From Micromonospora sp. NBC_01699 (GTDB lineage Bacteria > Actinomycetota > Actinomycetes > Mycobacteriales > Micromonosporaceae): 64,000 nt of DNA. The notes under the pieces were generated by a model. That model saw only the letters and a list, made by a program, of their open reading frames with translations, was not told the origin of the DNA and searched no databases. The stretch is from NCBI RefSeq assembly GCF_036250065.1, contig NZ_CP109199.1, forward strand, positions 6,818,001 to 6,882,000, given 5' to 3'. A program made the translations under genes and the position numbers. Positions 25,569 through 34,234 of the stretch are shown here, in pieces. Position 1 is the stretch's first letter; each line of letters starts with the position of its first letter.

Positions 25569-28500
25569 TCAGGCGGCCGGGCGGAACACGACGGCGGTAC
25601 CGTTGGCCAGCGTCGGCTGGTCGAGCGAGTGTTGGATTGCCGACGTACCGGCCGGGTTCTCGATTCCGACCGTCGCGCCGCCACCCAACTCGGCCGGTTT
25701 CGTGCCGGCGAGATCCGCGTAGTTGAACGCGATCTCGCCGTCCACCGAAAGCACCGCCTCCACCGTGATCCGGGCCGAGGCCGACCCGTACATTCCGACG
25801 TTGCGCCACTCCAGCACGAACTTCCGGTCTGGACCGGTGCCGATGTCCGCGGTCCGGATCGTGGTGTCGGCCCGGATCACCAGGTCGTCCCAGAACGGGT
25901 ACAGCGCCGCGTTCGGCACCGCCGCGTCCGGCACCGCCGTGTTGAGCGGCTGCGGCCCGCTCGGATCGTTGAAGGAGAGGAACCCGTTGCTGGACACCCA
26001 GGCCGAGCTGTACGGCTGGCCGTAGAAGGTGAACGGGAACGGCAACGCCACCTGGGCCACCGAGTCGTCACCGGTCAACGGCACCAGCGAACCCTCCGCC
26101 GGCACGAACGGCCGGCTCTCGGTCGACTTCGCGTACCCGCCCTCCTCGCCGAGCAGCAGGGTGAGGGAGAGGTTCGCGGTGTGCGTACCGCCGGCCGTGA
26201 CGGTGACCGGGGTCGAGCCGTTGAGCAGGCCACCGAGGGCCGAGCCGGAGACGGTGTAGCTGCCCGGCGTCACCCCGGCCAGGCTGTAGGAGCCGTTCAG
26301 CCCGGTGGTCGCCGTCCGCCCGCCGGGCGTGAGCTTGACCGTCGCACCGGCCACCGGCAGCCCGGTGCCCAGCGCCGTCACCACGCCACCGACGGTGCCG
26401 GTGGTCGGCGGCGGAGTGCCGCCCGGCGGGGTGAAGACCACCGAGGTGCCGTTGCGCAACACCGGCTGGTCGGTGGAGTGGCTCAGCGCCACCGCACCGG
26501 CGGCGTCCTCGATCGCCACGGTCGCGGAGTCACCCTGTTCCCGCCCGTTCGCGGCCAGGTCGGCGTAGCTGAAGGTGATCTCACCCTGCTCGCTGAGCAC
26601 CGCCTCGAAGGTGACCCGGGCCGAGGACGAGCCGTACAGGCCGCTGTTGCGCCACTCGACCACGTAGCGGCGGTTCGGTGCCGTGCCGCGCACCGCCGTA
26701 CGCACGGTCGAGTCGGCCCGTTGCACGAGGTCGTCCCAGAACGGGTAGATCGCGGCGTTCGGCGGGGCGGCGCCCGGCACCGGCGTGTTCACCGGCGCCG
26801 CCGATGTCGGGTCGACGAAGGAGAGGAAGCCGTTGGTCGAGATCCAGGCGGTACCGTGCGTCTGGCCGTACAGCGGGAAGCCGAACGGCAGGTTGACCTG
26901 GGCGACCCCCTCGTCACCGGTCAACGGGAGCACCGCGTCGTCGGCCGGCTCGAACGGGCGGCCGGTGGTCGTGGTGCAGGTGTAGCCGAAACTGTCGGCG
27001 CAGCCCGCGGCGCCGGTGTACGCCGCCGTGTAGGTGGTCGGACCGGCCGGCGCGGTGATCACGTGGGTCGCCGCGCCGCCGTCGGACCAGTTCGCGAACG
27101 TGTACGTCTGCGAGTTGGCGCTCTGCGGGCTCGGCGCGCTGACCGTGTTGGTCGAGCCGACGATCACCGTACGGGTGAACGGGGTGGTCCCGGCCGTCGC
27201 CCCGACGCTGAGCTGGAGCCCGGCCGGGTTGCTGGCGAAGGTCAGGTCGACCGTCTGCGGGTCGAGCCGGCGGACCACCGTGTCGGACAGCCCGTCGGTG
27301 TCCGTGGCGGTGAGTTCCAGTTCCAGGTACGACGGGTACTCGTGGTCCGGCGCCACGAACGAGCCGGACGCCACCCCGGTCCACTCCTGGAGCTGGTGGG
27401 TGTGGCAGTTGCCCACCGACTCGCAGTGCTCCATCCGCAGCCGCCAGTGCAGCCCCGCCGCCGGTACCGAGCCCTGCTGCGGATCGCTGGCGTGGCCGGC
27501 GAAGCTGAGCGTGTCGCCCACCTTCCAGGTGGTCCCGGCGATCGGGGAGTCCAGCACCGCGGTCGGTGCGCTGTTGCCCGGTTGGATGGTCACGGTCGTG
27601 CTGGCCGAGACGCCGAGCGTGTCGGTGACGGTCAGCCGGGCGGTGCGCGTGCCGGTGCCGGGGTAGGTGAAGCTGGCGGTCGGGGTGGTGGCGTCGACCG
27701 TGCCGTCGTCGGTGAAGTCCCACTTGTAGGTCAGCCGGCCCTCGTCCGCCGGGTCCGGGTCGGTGGAGCCGGTGCCGTCGAAGGCGACCGTCAGCGGCGC
27801 GGTGCCCGAGGTGGGCTGGGCGGCGATCACCGCGGTCGGCGGCTGGTTGCCGGGGAAGTAGCGGATCCGCCGGACCGTGCCGCCGCCCAGGTCGACGTAG
27901 TAGAGCTCGTCGCCCGGACCGATCGCCAGGTCGGTCGGGTTCGCCGCGGCCTGGCCGAACGCCTCGATGTTGGTCGGGCTGGGCAGCCCGCCCGGGGTGC
28001 TCGGGCGCATGGCGTAGATGCAGTTGCGCGAGTAGTCGGCGAAGAACAGCGCACCGGCGTACGCGGCCGGGTAGTTGCCGCCGCTGGTCGGGTAGAACGC
28101 CAGACCGGAGATGGCGTCCCCACCGGCGGCGCAGTTCTCCCCCGGCACCACGGCCGCGCTGTGGTTGTACGTGTAGTAGGGCGTGGTCTGGCCGGCGCCG
28201 GAGTAGAGCGTCTCGCAGAGGTTCAGGTTGGCGTTGTCGTAGCTCGACATCCGGCCGGCGCCCTCGTAGCAGGGCCAGCCGAAGTTGGTCACGCCCCCGG
28301 TCGGGTCGGCCAACCGGTCGATCTCCTCCCAGACGTTCCAGCCGACGTCGCCGAGCCACACCTCGTTGGTGCCGGGGCGCATGGTGAACCGGAACGGGTT
28401 ACGCACCCCCTGCCCGACGATCCGGCGCGCGTTCAGGTCGGGCGAGGAACTCAGCGGGTTGCCCGCGGCGGCGGCACCGGTGGTCGGGTTCAGCCGGATC

Positions 28501-29252
28501 ACCGTGCCGTCCAGGCCGGTCGGGTCACCGGTGGTCCGTACGTCCTGGGCGCGCAGCGCGCCGCCCTCGGCGGTCGGCGGGGTCATCGCCCCACCCGGCG
28601 GGTCGCCGCACGGGTTGACCGGATTGCCGAGTTGGCCGTAGTCGGTGGCGCTGAAGCTGGCACCGTCGCCCGCGCTGGCGTAGAGCATGCCGTCCGCGCC
28701 GAAGCGCAGGTCGCCGACCGAGTGGCTGGGGTACTGCTGGCACCAGTCGTGGATCAGCACCTGTTCGGTACCGGTCATCACGTTGCCGTTGGCCTGCAAC
28801 CGGGACAGCCGGCCGGTGACGACGCAGCGGCCGTTGTTGGCGTCGCCGCAGGTGTCGTTCCAGACCGGGGCGGTCTGGCCGGGCGGCGCGTCGTAGGTGT
28901 AGAGCACGTACACCCACGGGGTGGTCGGGAAGTCCGGTGGCAGCGCCAGGCCGAGCAGGCCCCGGTCCCACTGGTTGTGTACGTTCGTGGAAAGATCCGC
29001 GAAGACGGTGGCCGTCGGGTCGGCCAGGTCGTCGAAGACCTTGATCCGGCCGCCCTTCTCCGCCACGAAGATCCGCCCGTCCGGGGCGAACTCGATGTTC
29101 GTCGGCTGATTGAGCCCGGTGAACACGATCTGTTCCTGGAATCCGCTGGGCAGCGTGACCGCCTCCGCCACGGTTGCCCGCAACGGTGCCAGCACGCTGC
29201 CCAGCAGAGCCCCCACCAGGGCCAGTCGCATGACTCGACGCAGACGCGTCAT
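25569..29252 (-). CDS. Giant secreted PQQ-type sugar dehydrogenase, multidomain (paralogue 2)
   Basis: Exported protein of 1227 residues with the same domain order as its neighbour: signal peptide (RLALVGALLGSVLAPLRATV), glucose/sorbosone dehydrogenase propeller (HSVGDLRFGADGMLYASAGD), PKD domain, beta-sandwich, nidogen-like domain, carboxypeptidase-regulatory-like domain (GTVGGVVTALGTGLPVAGAT), and second nidogen-like domain ending in FRPAA. ATG 29252 has GGGAGGGG upstream, which decides the start over frame-open upstream codons. Similarity runs through all domains, so the pair arose by tandem duplication of a complete gene. It diverges from the GT4 operon. Substrate unknown; proximity to the glycan genes suggests extracellular sugar or polymer oxidation. 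Confidence 0.83.
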   Translation of the reverse strand: MTRLRRVMRLALVGALLGSVLAPLRATVAEAVTLPSGFQEQIVFTGLNQPTNIEFAPDGRIFVAEKGGRIKVFDDLADPTATVFADLSTNVHNQWDRGLLGLALPPDFPTTPWVYVLYTYDAPPGQTAPVWNDTCGDANNGRCVVTGRLSRLQANGNVMTGTEQVLIHDWCQQYPSHSVGDLRFGADGMLYASAGDGASFSATDYGQLGNPVNPCGDPPGGAMTPPTAEGGALRAQDVRTTGDPTGLDGTVIRLNPTTGAAAAGNPLSSSPDLNARRIVGQGVRNPFRFTMRPGTNEVWLGDVGWNVWEEIDRLADPTGGVTNFGWPCYEGAGRMSSYDNANLNLCETLYSGAGQTTPYYTYNHSAAVVPGENCAAGGDAISGLAFYPTSGGNYPAAYAGALFFADYSRNCIYAMRPSTPGGLPSPTNIEAFGQAAANPTDLAIGPGDELYYVDLGGGTVRRIRYFPGNQPPTAVIAAQPTSGTAPLTVAFDGTGSTDPDPADEGRLTYKWDFTDDGTVDATTPTASFTYPGTGTRTARLTVTDTLGVSASTTVTIQPGNSAPTAVLDSPIAGTTWKVGDTLSFAGHASDPQQGSVPAAGLHWRLRMEHCESVGNCHTHQLQEWTGVASGSFVAPDHEYPSYLELELTATDTDGLSDTVVRRLDPQTVDLTFASNPAGLQLSVGATAGTTPFTRTVIVGSTNTVSAPSPQSANSQTYTFANWSDGGAATHVITAPAGPTTYTAAYTGAAGCADSFGYTCTTTTGRPFEPADDAVLPLTGDEGVAQVNLPFGFPLYGQTHGTAWISTNGFLSFVDPTSAAPVNTPVPGAAPPNAAIYPFWDDLVQRADSTVRTAVRGTAPNRRYVVEWRNSGLYGSSSARVTFEAVLSEQGEITFSYADLAANGREQGDSATVAIEDAAGAVALSHSTDQPVLRNGTSVVFTPPGGTPPPTTGTVGGVVTALGTGLPVAGATVKLTPGGRTATTGLNGSYSLAGVTPGSYTVSGSALGGLLNGSTPVTVTAGGTHTANLSLTLLLGEEGGYAKSTESRPFVPAEGSLVPLTGDDSVAQVALPFPFTFYGQPYSSAWVSSNGFLSFNDPSGPQPLNTAVPDAAVPNAALYPFWDDLVIRADTTIRTADIGTGPDRKFVLEWRNVGMYGSASARITVEAVLSVDGEIAFNYADLAGTKPAELGGGATVGIENPAGTSAIQHSLDQPTLANGTAVVFRPAA

Positions 29253-29712
29253 CGCACCCCTCCCCACACCCCCACCGGAGTACGCGGGCCGCGTACCGCG
29301 TGCGTTCGTCCGGTGCCAGCCGAGCGACCGCAGGCACAGGGTAGCCATCCCATCAACATTTACAAATGCCCTCTCCGACTTCCGACTCCGACCGACTGAC
29401 CGGCGCTTTCGCGGCGACGGCCGTTTCAGCAGGCCGGCCCGGAATCGATGGCCGGACGCCAGGGGACGACCCGGTCCGTACGTACTGATGAAGTCCGGAT
29501 GAACGCATGAAAGAGCAATCGGCCGATCGGCCTCCGCCTTGTAATTAAGTCGACATCACTCGCGAATCGCCGCTGCTTGCCCATCTCCCGCAGATAGGGA
29601 AATGTTTCGGTAGAACGGTGTCCCGGTATCCGGGGAACTTCCGGTCGCGGCGTCCACACGCCACGGCCGTCCGTCGGAAACGTCGTCCGAGCTGCGCGGA
29701 TCGGAGTCGGGG
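29253..29712. promoter_or_regulatory. Divergent region between dehydrogenase and GT4 operon
   Basis: No gene is seen. The 460 bases are less GC-rich than the surroundings in places (for example CTTGTAATTAAGTCGAC near 29538-29554) and contain a perfect 12-bp palindrome GGCCGATCGGCC at 29521-29532 that could bind a dimeric regulator. Promoters for both directions must lie here, but no confident -35/-10 pair was assigned. Confidence 0.35.
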
Positions 29713-31002
29713 ATGGCCAGCCCACGCCCACACGTCGTCATCGTGGTGGTCAACCTGCCCGTCGAACGGGACCGCCGGGTGATCCGGGAGTGCCTGGCGC
29801 TGGAAGCCGCCGGCTACCGCGTCACCGTGATCTGCCCACGCGGCCCGGGGCGGTTGACCCACCTGCCCGGATCCGCGGGCACCGCGATCCGGTCCTTCCC
29901 CCAGCCGCTGGCCGGTTCCGGGGTGCTCTCCTTCGCCGCCGAGTTCGCCTGGGCCCTGATCGCGGTCACCACCCGACTGCTCGGAGTGATGCTGCGCGGC
30001 CGGGTCGACGCCGTGCAGGCGTGCAACCCCCCGGACGTGTTCTGGCCACTCGCCCTCCTGATGCGGGCGCTCGGCCGGCCGTTCGTCTTCGACCACCACG
30101 ACCTGAGCCCCGAGTTGTACGAGTGCAAGCCGGGTCCGCACCGGCCGGCCGTACTGCGCATCCTGCGGCTGTTCGAGAAACTCTCCTGGCGTTGCGCGTC
30201 GGCCGTGGTCTCGACCAACGAGTCGTACCGCGAGCTGGCCATCGGTCGGGGCGGCTGCGATCCGGAGCGGGTGGTGGTGGTCCGCAATGGACCCACGCTG
30301 GCCGAGGTCGGGTCCGACGGCAAGGTTCCGGCGACCGACGCACCGAGCCGCCACACCATCGTTTACCTCGGCGTCATCAATCCGCAGGACCACGTCGACG
30401 CGGCCGTGCTGGCCGCCGAACGGCTGGTCGGGCTGCGCGGCAACGAGGACTGGCAGCTGGTGGTGGCCGGCGACGGCGACAGCCTGCCCGAGCTACGCCA
30501 GTTGGTCAGTCAGCGCGGTATCTCCGATGTGGTCAGCTTCACCGGTTGGCTGGAGGCCGACGAGGTCGACAAGCTCTTGCGGTCGGCTTCGATCGCCATT
30601 CAGCCGGACCCGCCGACCCGAATGGCCGAATTGTCGACGATGGCGAAGACGGTGGAATACGTCGCCCGTGGCCTACCGGTAGTCGCGGTGGACCTGCTGG
30701 AGACCCGGCGTACCGCCGAGGACGCGGCCAGCTACGTACCGACCGGCTCTCCCGACGAACTCGCCAAGGCCCTCGACCAGCTGCTCGGCGACGACGCCGC
30801 CCGCGCCGCGATGAGCGTGGTGGCCCGGCGCCGGTTCACCGAGCAGCTAGCCTGGGACCACCAGGCGAAGTCCTACATCCGACTCTGGGATCAGCTACTT
30901 CGGCGCAATCCAGTGCATTACAACTCGGTTTCGCCCGAAACCGGGACGGATGCCACGCGCCAGACCGGGCCCCAGCATGGTACGAAAGAGGCGGTCCCGT
31001 GA
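29713..31002 (+). CDS. Family 4 glycosyltransferase
   Basis: GT-B fold retaining glycosyltransferase of 429 residues. The N-terminal domain starts VVIVVVNLPVERDRRVIREC, with DHHDLSPELYECK near residue 133 resembling WbuB-type and mannosyltransferase-type GT4 enzymes. The donor domain has VAGDGDSLPELRQL, FTGWLEADEVDKLLRSASIA and the Glu-containing motif TMAKTVEYVARGLPVVAV. The last 30 residues are a polar tail. A GGAG precedes ATG 29713. First gene of the second glycan operon; possibly one of the early transferases acting at the membrane. Confidence 0.87.
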   Translation: MASPRPHVVIVVVNLPVERDRRVIRECLALEAAGYRVTVICPRGPGRLTHLPGSAGTAIRSFPQPLAGSGVLSFAAEFAWALIAVTTRLLGVMLRGRVDAVQACNPPDVFWPLALLMRALGRPFVFDHHDLSPELYECKPGPHRPAVLRILRLFEKLSWRCASAVVSTNESYRELAIGRGGCDPERVVVVRNGPTLAEVGSDGKVPATDAPSRHTIVYLGVINPQDHVDAAVLAAERLVGLRGNEDWQLVVAGDGDSLPELRQLVSQRGISDVVSFTGWLEADEVDKLLRSASIAIQPDPPTRMAELSTMAKTVEYVARGLPVVAVDLLETRRTAEDAASYVPTGSPDELAKALDQLLGDDAARAAMSVVARRRFTEQLAWDHQAKSYIRLWDQLLRRNPVHYNSVSPETGTDATRQTGPQHGTKEAVP

Positions 31003-31063
31003 GTCCGGGACAACCTCGCCATTTCTCTGACGCATCCGTTCGCGCACCCAAAGGGGTCGATCG

Positions 31064-31978
31064 ATGGACCTTCTCGACCTGCTGAAACTCATGTTTCGGC
31101 GATGGTATGTCACGATCCCGGTCGTGGTCCTGACCCTCGCGGCTGCCTTCACGCTCAGTGTCGTGATCCAACCCGAATACAAGACCTCGGCGGCGGTCCT
31201 GCTGGTACCGCCGACCACCAGCCCGGCCGCGCCCGCGTCGAACGCCAACCCCCAGCCGGGCAACCCGTGGTTGCGGGTCGGCGAGAACGCGATGGCCCAG
31301 GCCGTCCAGATCTCGATCTCCGCCCACGAGGCCCGCACCAAGGTCGAGGCGGCCGGCGGCAACACCGAGTACGAGGTCGGGCTGGTCAACCGCAGTCCCA
31401 TCCTGACCATCGACGTGACCGCCGCCAGCCACGGCGAGGCGCTGGCCACGGTCACCGCGGTGACCAAGCTGATCGGCGAGGAGGTCGCCGGCAAACAGGC
31501 CGAGTACAAGCCGAAGGCCGGTGAGCAGATCACCACCCAGGTGCTCGACCCGGGCCTGAACATCGTCCAGTCCCGGTCCAACGTGCTGCGCGCCCAGATC
31601 GTGGTGATCGCGATCGGCCTGCTGCTCGCCGCCGCGTCGTCCGTCGGCTACGACGCGATCGTCCGTCGACGCAACCGGGCCCGGCTCGCCGACCGGCACG
31701 GGGCACGCCCGTCGATGGCCTGGAACGCCGGACAGGCGACCGTCGGTTCCGCCCGACGTCCGACCCCCGGACCAAAGGGCAGCCTGGACTCCGCCGACGC
31801 CACCCAGGTGGTGAGCAACTTCGGTGCCCCGGTCCACCCCGCTTCGAACTCGGGCGCCGGCGACCGGTCCGGCGGGGTGCCGCCGCAGATCTCGGCGGAC
31901 TTCGTCCGCGCACCGCAGTCCGACGACACGATCCTGCTCACGGCGGTCCGCCGTCCCACCGACGACACGGGCAAATAA
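31064..31978 (+). CDS. Chain-length-determinant-type membrane protein (Wzz-like), kinase-less
   Basis: Protein of 304 residues with two transmembrane helices (about 14-36 and 185-207) enclosing an extracytoplasmic loop, as in polysaccharide co-polymerases. The usual C-terminal tyrosine-kinase domain is missing; instead a disordered cytosolic tail of about 95 residues ends with DATQVVSNF and DDTILLTAVRRPTDD. Those Thr-X-X-hydrophobic stretches resemble sites phosphorylated by Ser/Thr kinases and read by FHA domains. AAAGGGG lies upstream of ATG 31064. It lies directly before the polymerase/ligase gene, supporting a role in setting polymer length. Confidence 0.78.
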   Translation: MDLLDLLKLMFRRWYVTIPVVVLTLAAAFTLSVVIQPEYKTSAAVLLVPPTTSPAAPASNANPQPGNPWLRVGENAMAQAVQISISAHEARTKVEAAGGNTEYEVGLVNRSPILTIDVTAASHGEALATVTAVTKLIGEEVAGKQAEYKPKAGEQITTQVLDPGLNIVQSRSNVLRAQIVVIAIGLLLAAASSVGYDAIVRRRNRARLADRHGARPSMAWNAGQATVGSARRPTPGPKGSLDSADATQVVSNFGAPVHPASNSGAGDRSGGVPPQISADFVRAPQSDDTILLTAVRRPTDDTGK

Positions 31979-32013
31979 CCACGCCCCGATGACGTACCGA
32001 CGGAGCGGATGAC

Positions 32014-33366
32014 GTGCCCACGTACCTTTCCTCGCGACGATCCGCCACCGTGTACGACGGGGTCACACCCGGCGTACACCACTTTCCCGACGCCACCGCG
32101 GTCCTGATCAGCTCGGTCCTGCTCGCGTACCTGCTGCCCGCGCGGCTGATCTTCCCGCCGCTGACGACGCTCGGCCGACCGGGCGTGATCGTCGGGTTCT
32201 TCCTGATCGTCTGGTGGGGCCTGAGCCGACTGCACCCCACCCTGGTCACCCGTGGTCAGCAGCCGATGCGCTGGGCGCTGGCGTTCTACCTGGCCACCAT
32301 GGGCATGTCGTACATCGCCGGCGAGGCCCGGGGCATGTCGGTGCTGGAGGCGAACAGCGCGGACCGGACCATCCTGATGGCGTTGGCCGGGGCGGGCGTG
32401 ATGCTCGCGGCGGCCGACGGGGTGCTCACCCGCGAACGGGTCGACCACGTACTTCGGGCGCTGGCCTGGGGCTCGACGGTGATGGCGCTGTTCGCCCTGG
32501 CCCAGTTCATCCTGCGGATCGACTTCACCACGTACCTCAAGCTGCCGCCGCTGCTGACCTTCCAGAAGGACCTGATCGGCTTCGACGCCCGGGGCGGCGG
32601 CGGGCTGGTCCGGGTCGCCGGTACGGCCGGGCACTACATCGAGTTCAGCGTGCTGATGGTGATCGGGCTGGTGGTCGCGATCCACTACGCCCGCTTCTCG
32701 GACACCCGGCGCGGGCGGCAGATCTACGGCACCCTGGCCATGATCCAGGCAGCGGTCATCCCGATCTCGCTCTCCCGGACCGGGGTGCTCGCACTCGCCG
32801 CCGCGATCCTGCTGTTCATCCTGGTCTGGCCGCTGCGGACCACGTTCAACGTACTGGTGATCGGGTTCTTCCTCGCCGCGCTGATCCAGGTCGGCAAGCC
32901 GGGTCTGCTGGCCACCCTGCGCGCACTGCTGTTCGCCGGGGAGAACGACCCGAGCGTGCAGGGGCGGCTGGAGGACTACGCGTTCGTCGCGCCGTACATC
33001 AAGGAACGGCTCTGGTTCGGTCGGGGGGTCGGCACCTGGTTGCCCGAGCTCTACCAGTTGCTCGACAACCAGTGGCTGGTCACGCTGGTCAGCACCGGCG
33101 TTGTCGGGGTGGTCGGGTTGGCGGTCTTCTTCCTGGCCGGCATCGTGGTCGCCGGCCGGGTCCGCCGGTTCGCCGCCAGCGAGCGCGACCGGGACCTGGC
33201 CGCCGTGCTGGCCGTGACGATCGGGGTGGCGGCCGTCTCCGCGTTCACCTTCGACGCGCTCTACTTCACCACCTACTTCATCACCGTGCACGTGCTGCTC
33301 GGCCTGGCCGGGGCGATGTGGCGGCTGAGCCGGGCGGAACGCATCAACTCCAGCGGGGCGTCATGA
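32014..33366 (+). CDS. O-antigen ligase/polymerase family protein (Wzy-like)
   Basis: Polytopic membrane protein of 450 residues with about eleven hydrophobic segments. The large periplasm-type loop after PLRTTFNVLVIGFFLAALI contains GRLEDYAFVAPYIKERLWFG, which matches the Wzy_C/O-antigen ligase pattern (PF04932) of a conserved Arg-containing loop followed by a G-rich helix. It would join exported repeat units or attach the polymer to an acceptor. GTG 32014 was taken as start, with GGAGCGG just upstream. Its stop overlaps a 10-codon ORF leading to the next glycosyltransferase. Confidence 0.84.
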   Translation: MPTYLSSRRSATVYDGVTPGVHHFPDATAVLISSVLLAYLLPARLIFPPLTTLGRPGVIVGFFLIVWWGLSRLHPTLVTRGQQPMRWALAFYLATMGMSYIAGEARGMSVLEANSADRTILMALAGAGVMLAAADGVLTRERVDHVLRALAWGSTVMALFALAQFILRIDFTTYLKLPPLLTFQKDLIGFDARGGGGLVRVAGTAGHYIEFSVLMVIGLVVAIHYARFSDTRRGRQIYGTLAMIQAAVIPISLSRTGVLALAAAILLFILVWPLRTTFNVLVIGFFLAALIQVGKPGLLATLRALLFAGENDPSVQGRLEDYAFVAPYIKERLWFGRGVGTWLPELYQLLDNQWLVTLVSTGVVGVVGLAVFFLAGIVVAGRVRRFAASERDRDLAAVLAVTIGVAAVSAFTFDALYFTTYFITVHVLLGLAGAMWRLSRAERINSSGAS

Positions 33367-33395
33367 CCGAGCGAACCACCGAGGTGTACGCGTGA
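33363..33395 (+). other. Ten-codon ORF bridging two glycan genes
   Basis: ATG 33363 overlaps the polymerase stop (ATGA) and the ORF, encoding MTERTTEVYA, ends at a TGA that overlaps the GTG of the next glycosyltransferase (GTGA). The arrangement could hand ribosomes from one gene to the next. Coding function is doubtful. Confidence 0.25.
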
Positions 33396-34234
33396 CAGGC
33401 ATCGACATTCTCATGATCACGTACGACCGGCCGGAGTACGTCCGGCTCTCGCTGCCGCACCTGCTCGGCACCTGCCCGCCGGACGCGCGGGTCTGGCTCT
33501 GGCACAACGGCACCGACCGGGCCACCCTCGACGCGGTCGCGGAGTTCCGGGACCACCCGAAGGTGCACCGGTTCCACCACAGCGAGGTCAACGCCGGTCT
33601 GCGTGAGCCGACCAACTGGCTCTGGCGGGAGGCGACCGGCGACTACCTGAGCAAGGTGGACGACGACTGCCTGCCGGACCCGGTCTGGCTCTCCACGCTG
33701 CGCCAGGCACACGACGACGTACCCCAGTTCGGGGTGATCGGCACCTGGCGGTTCCCGGACGAGGACGTGGACGACAACCTGGTCGCCGCGAAGCTGGCCG
33801 GCTATCCGGGCGGGCACCGACTGCTGCGCAACCACTGGGTGCAGGGCAGCGGATACCTGCTCAAGCGCGAGGTGGTCCGCCAGGTGGGTCCGCTGGCCGA
33901 CCAGGACACCTTCACCACCTGGTGTCTGCGCGCGGCCCGGCTCGGCTGGGTCAACGGCTGGTACCACCCGTTCCTGCCGGAGGACCACATGGACGACCCG
34001 CGCAGCCCGAACACCATCTACCTGACCGACGAGGACTTCATGGCCCGCCGCCCGCTGTCGGCGAAACGGACCGGGGTCACCACGGTCGCCGAGTGGACCG
34101 AACAGATGCGGCACTCGGCCCGGGTGGTCCAGGCCGCCTCGCTGGACCTGCGGGAATACCGGGGCTGGCGCAAGCGCCGCCGTACGGTGACCCGCCGGAT
34201 CCGGCTCGCCCTGACCGGACGGGCACCCTGGTGA
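33392..34234 (+). CDS. Glycosyltransferase, GT2-like
   Basis: Enzyme of 280 residues. DILMITYDRPEYVRLSLPHL opens a GT-A domain, and YLSKVDDDCLPDP near residue 87 provides the Asp-rich metal site. HWVQGSGYLLKREVV and FLPEDHMDDPRS in the acceptor half resemble family 2 enzymes that add a single residue. Start GTG 33392 overlaps the stop of the 10-codon bridge ORF; its own stop overlaps the next gene as GTGA. Soluble except for a basic C-terminal helix. Confidence 0.82.
   Translation: MTGIDILMITYDRPEYVRLSLPHLLGTCPPDARVWLWHNGTDRATLDAVAEFRDHPKVHRFHHSEVNAGLREPTNWLWREATGDYLSKVDDDCLPDPVWLSTLRQAHDDVPQFGVIGTWRFPDEDVDDNLVAAKLAGYPGGHRLLRNHWVQGSGYLLKREVVRQVGPLADQDTFTTWCLRAARLGWVNGWYHPFLPEDHMDDPRSPNTIYLTDEDFMARRPLSAKRTGVTTVAEWTEQMRHSARVVQAASLDLREYRGWRKRRRTVTRRIRLALTGRAPW

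Noticed and set aside
25629-29399. A 1256-codon open frame on the + strand opposite the second sugar dehydrogenase gene, and a 745-codon one at 22535-24772
   Set aside because: Arg/Gly/Val-rich translations without family resemblance, a common shadow of high-GC genes; the minus-strand frames have signal peptides and clear domains.
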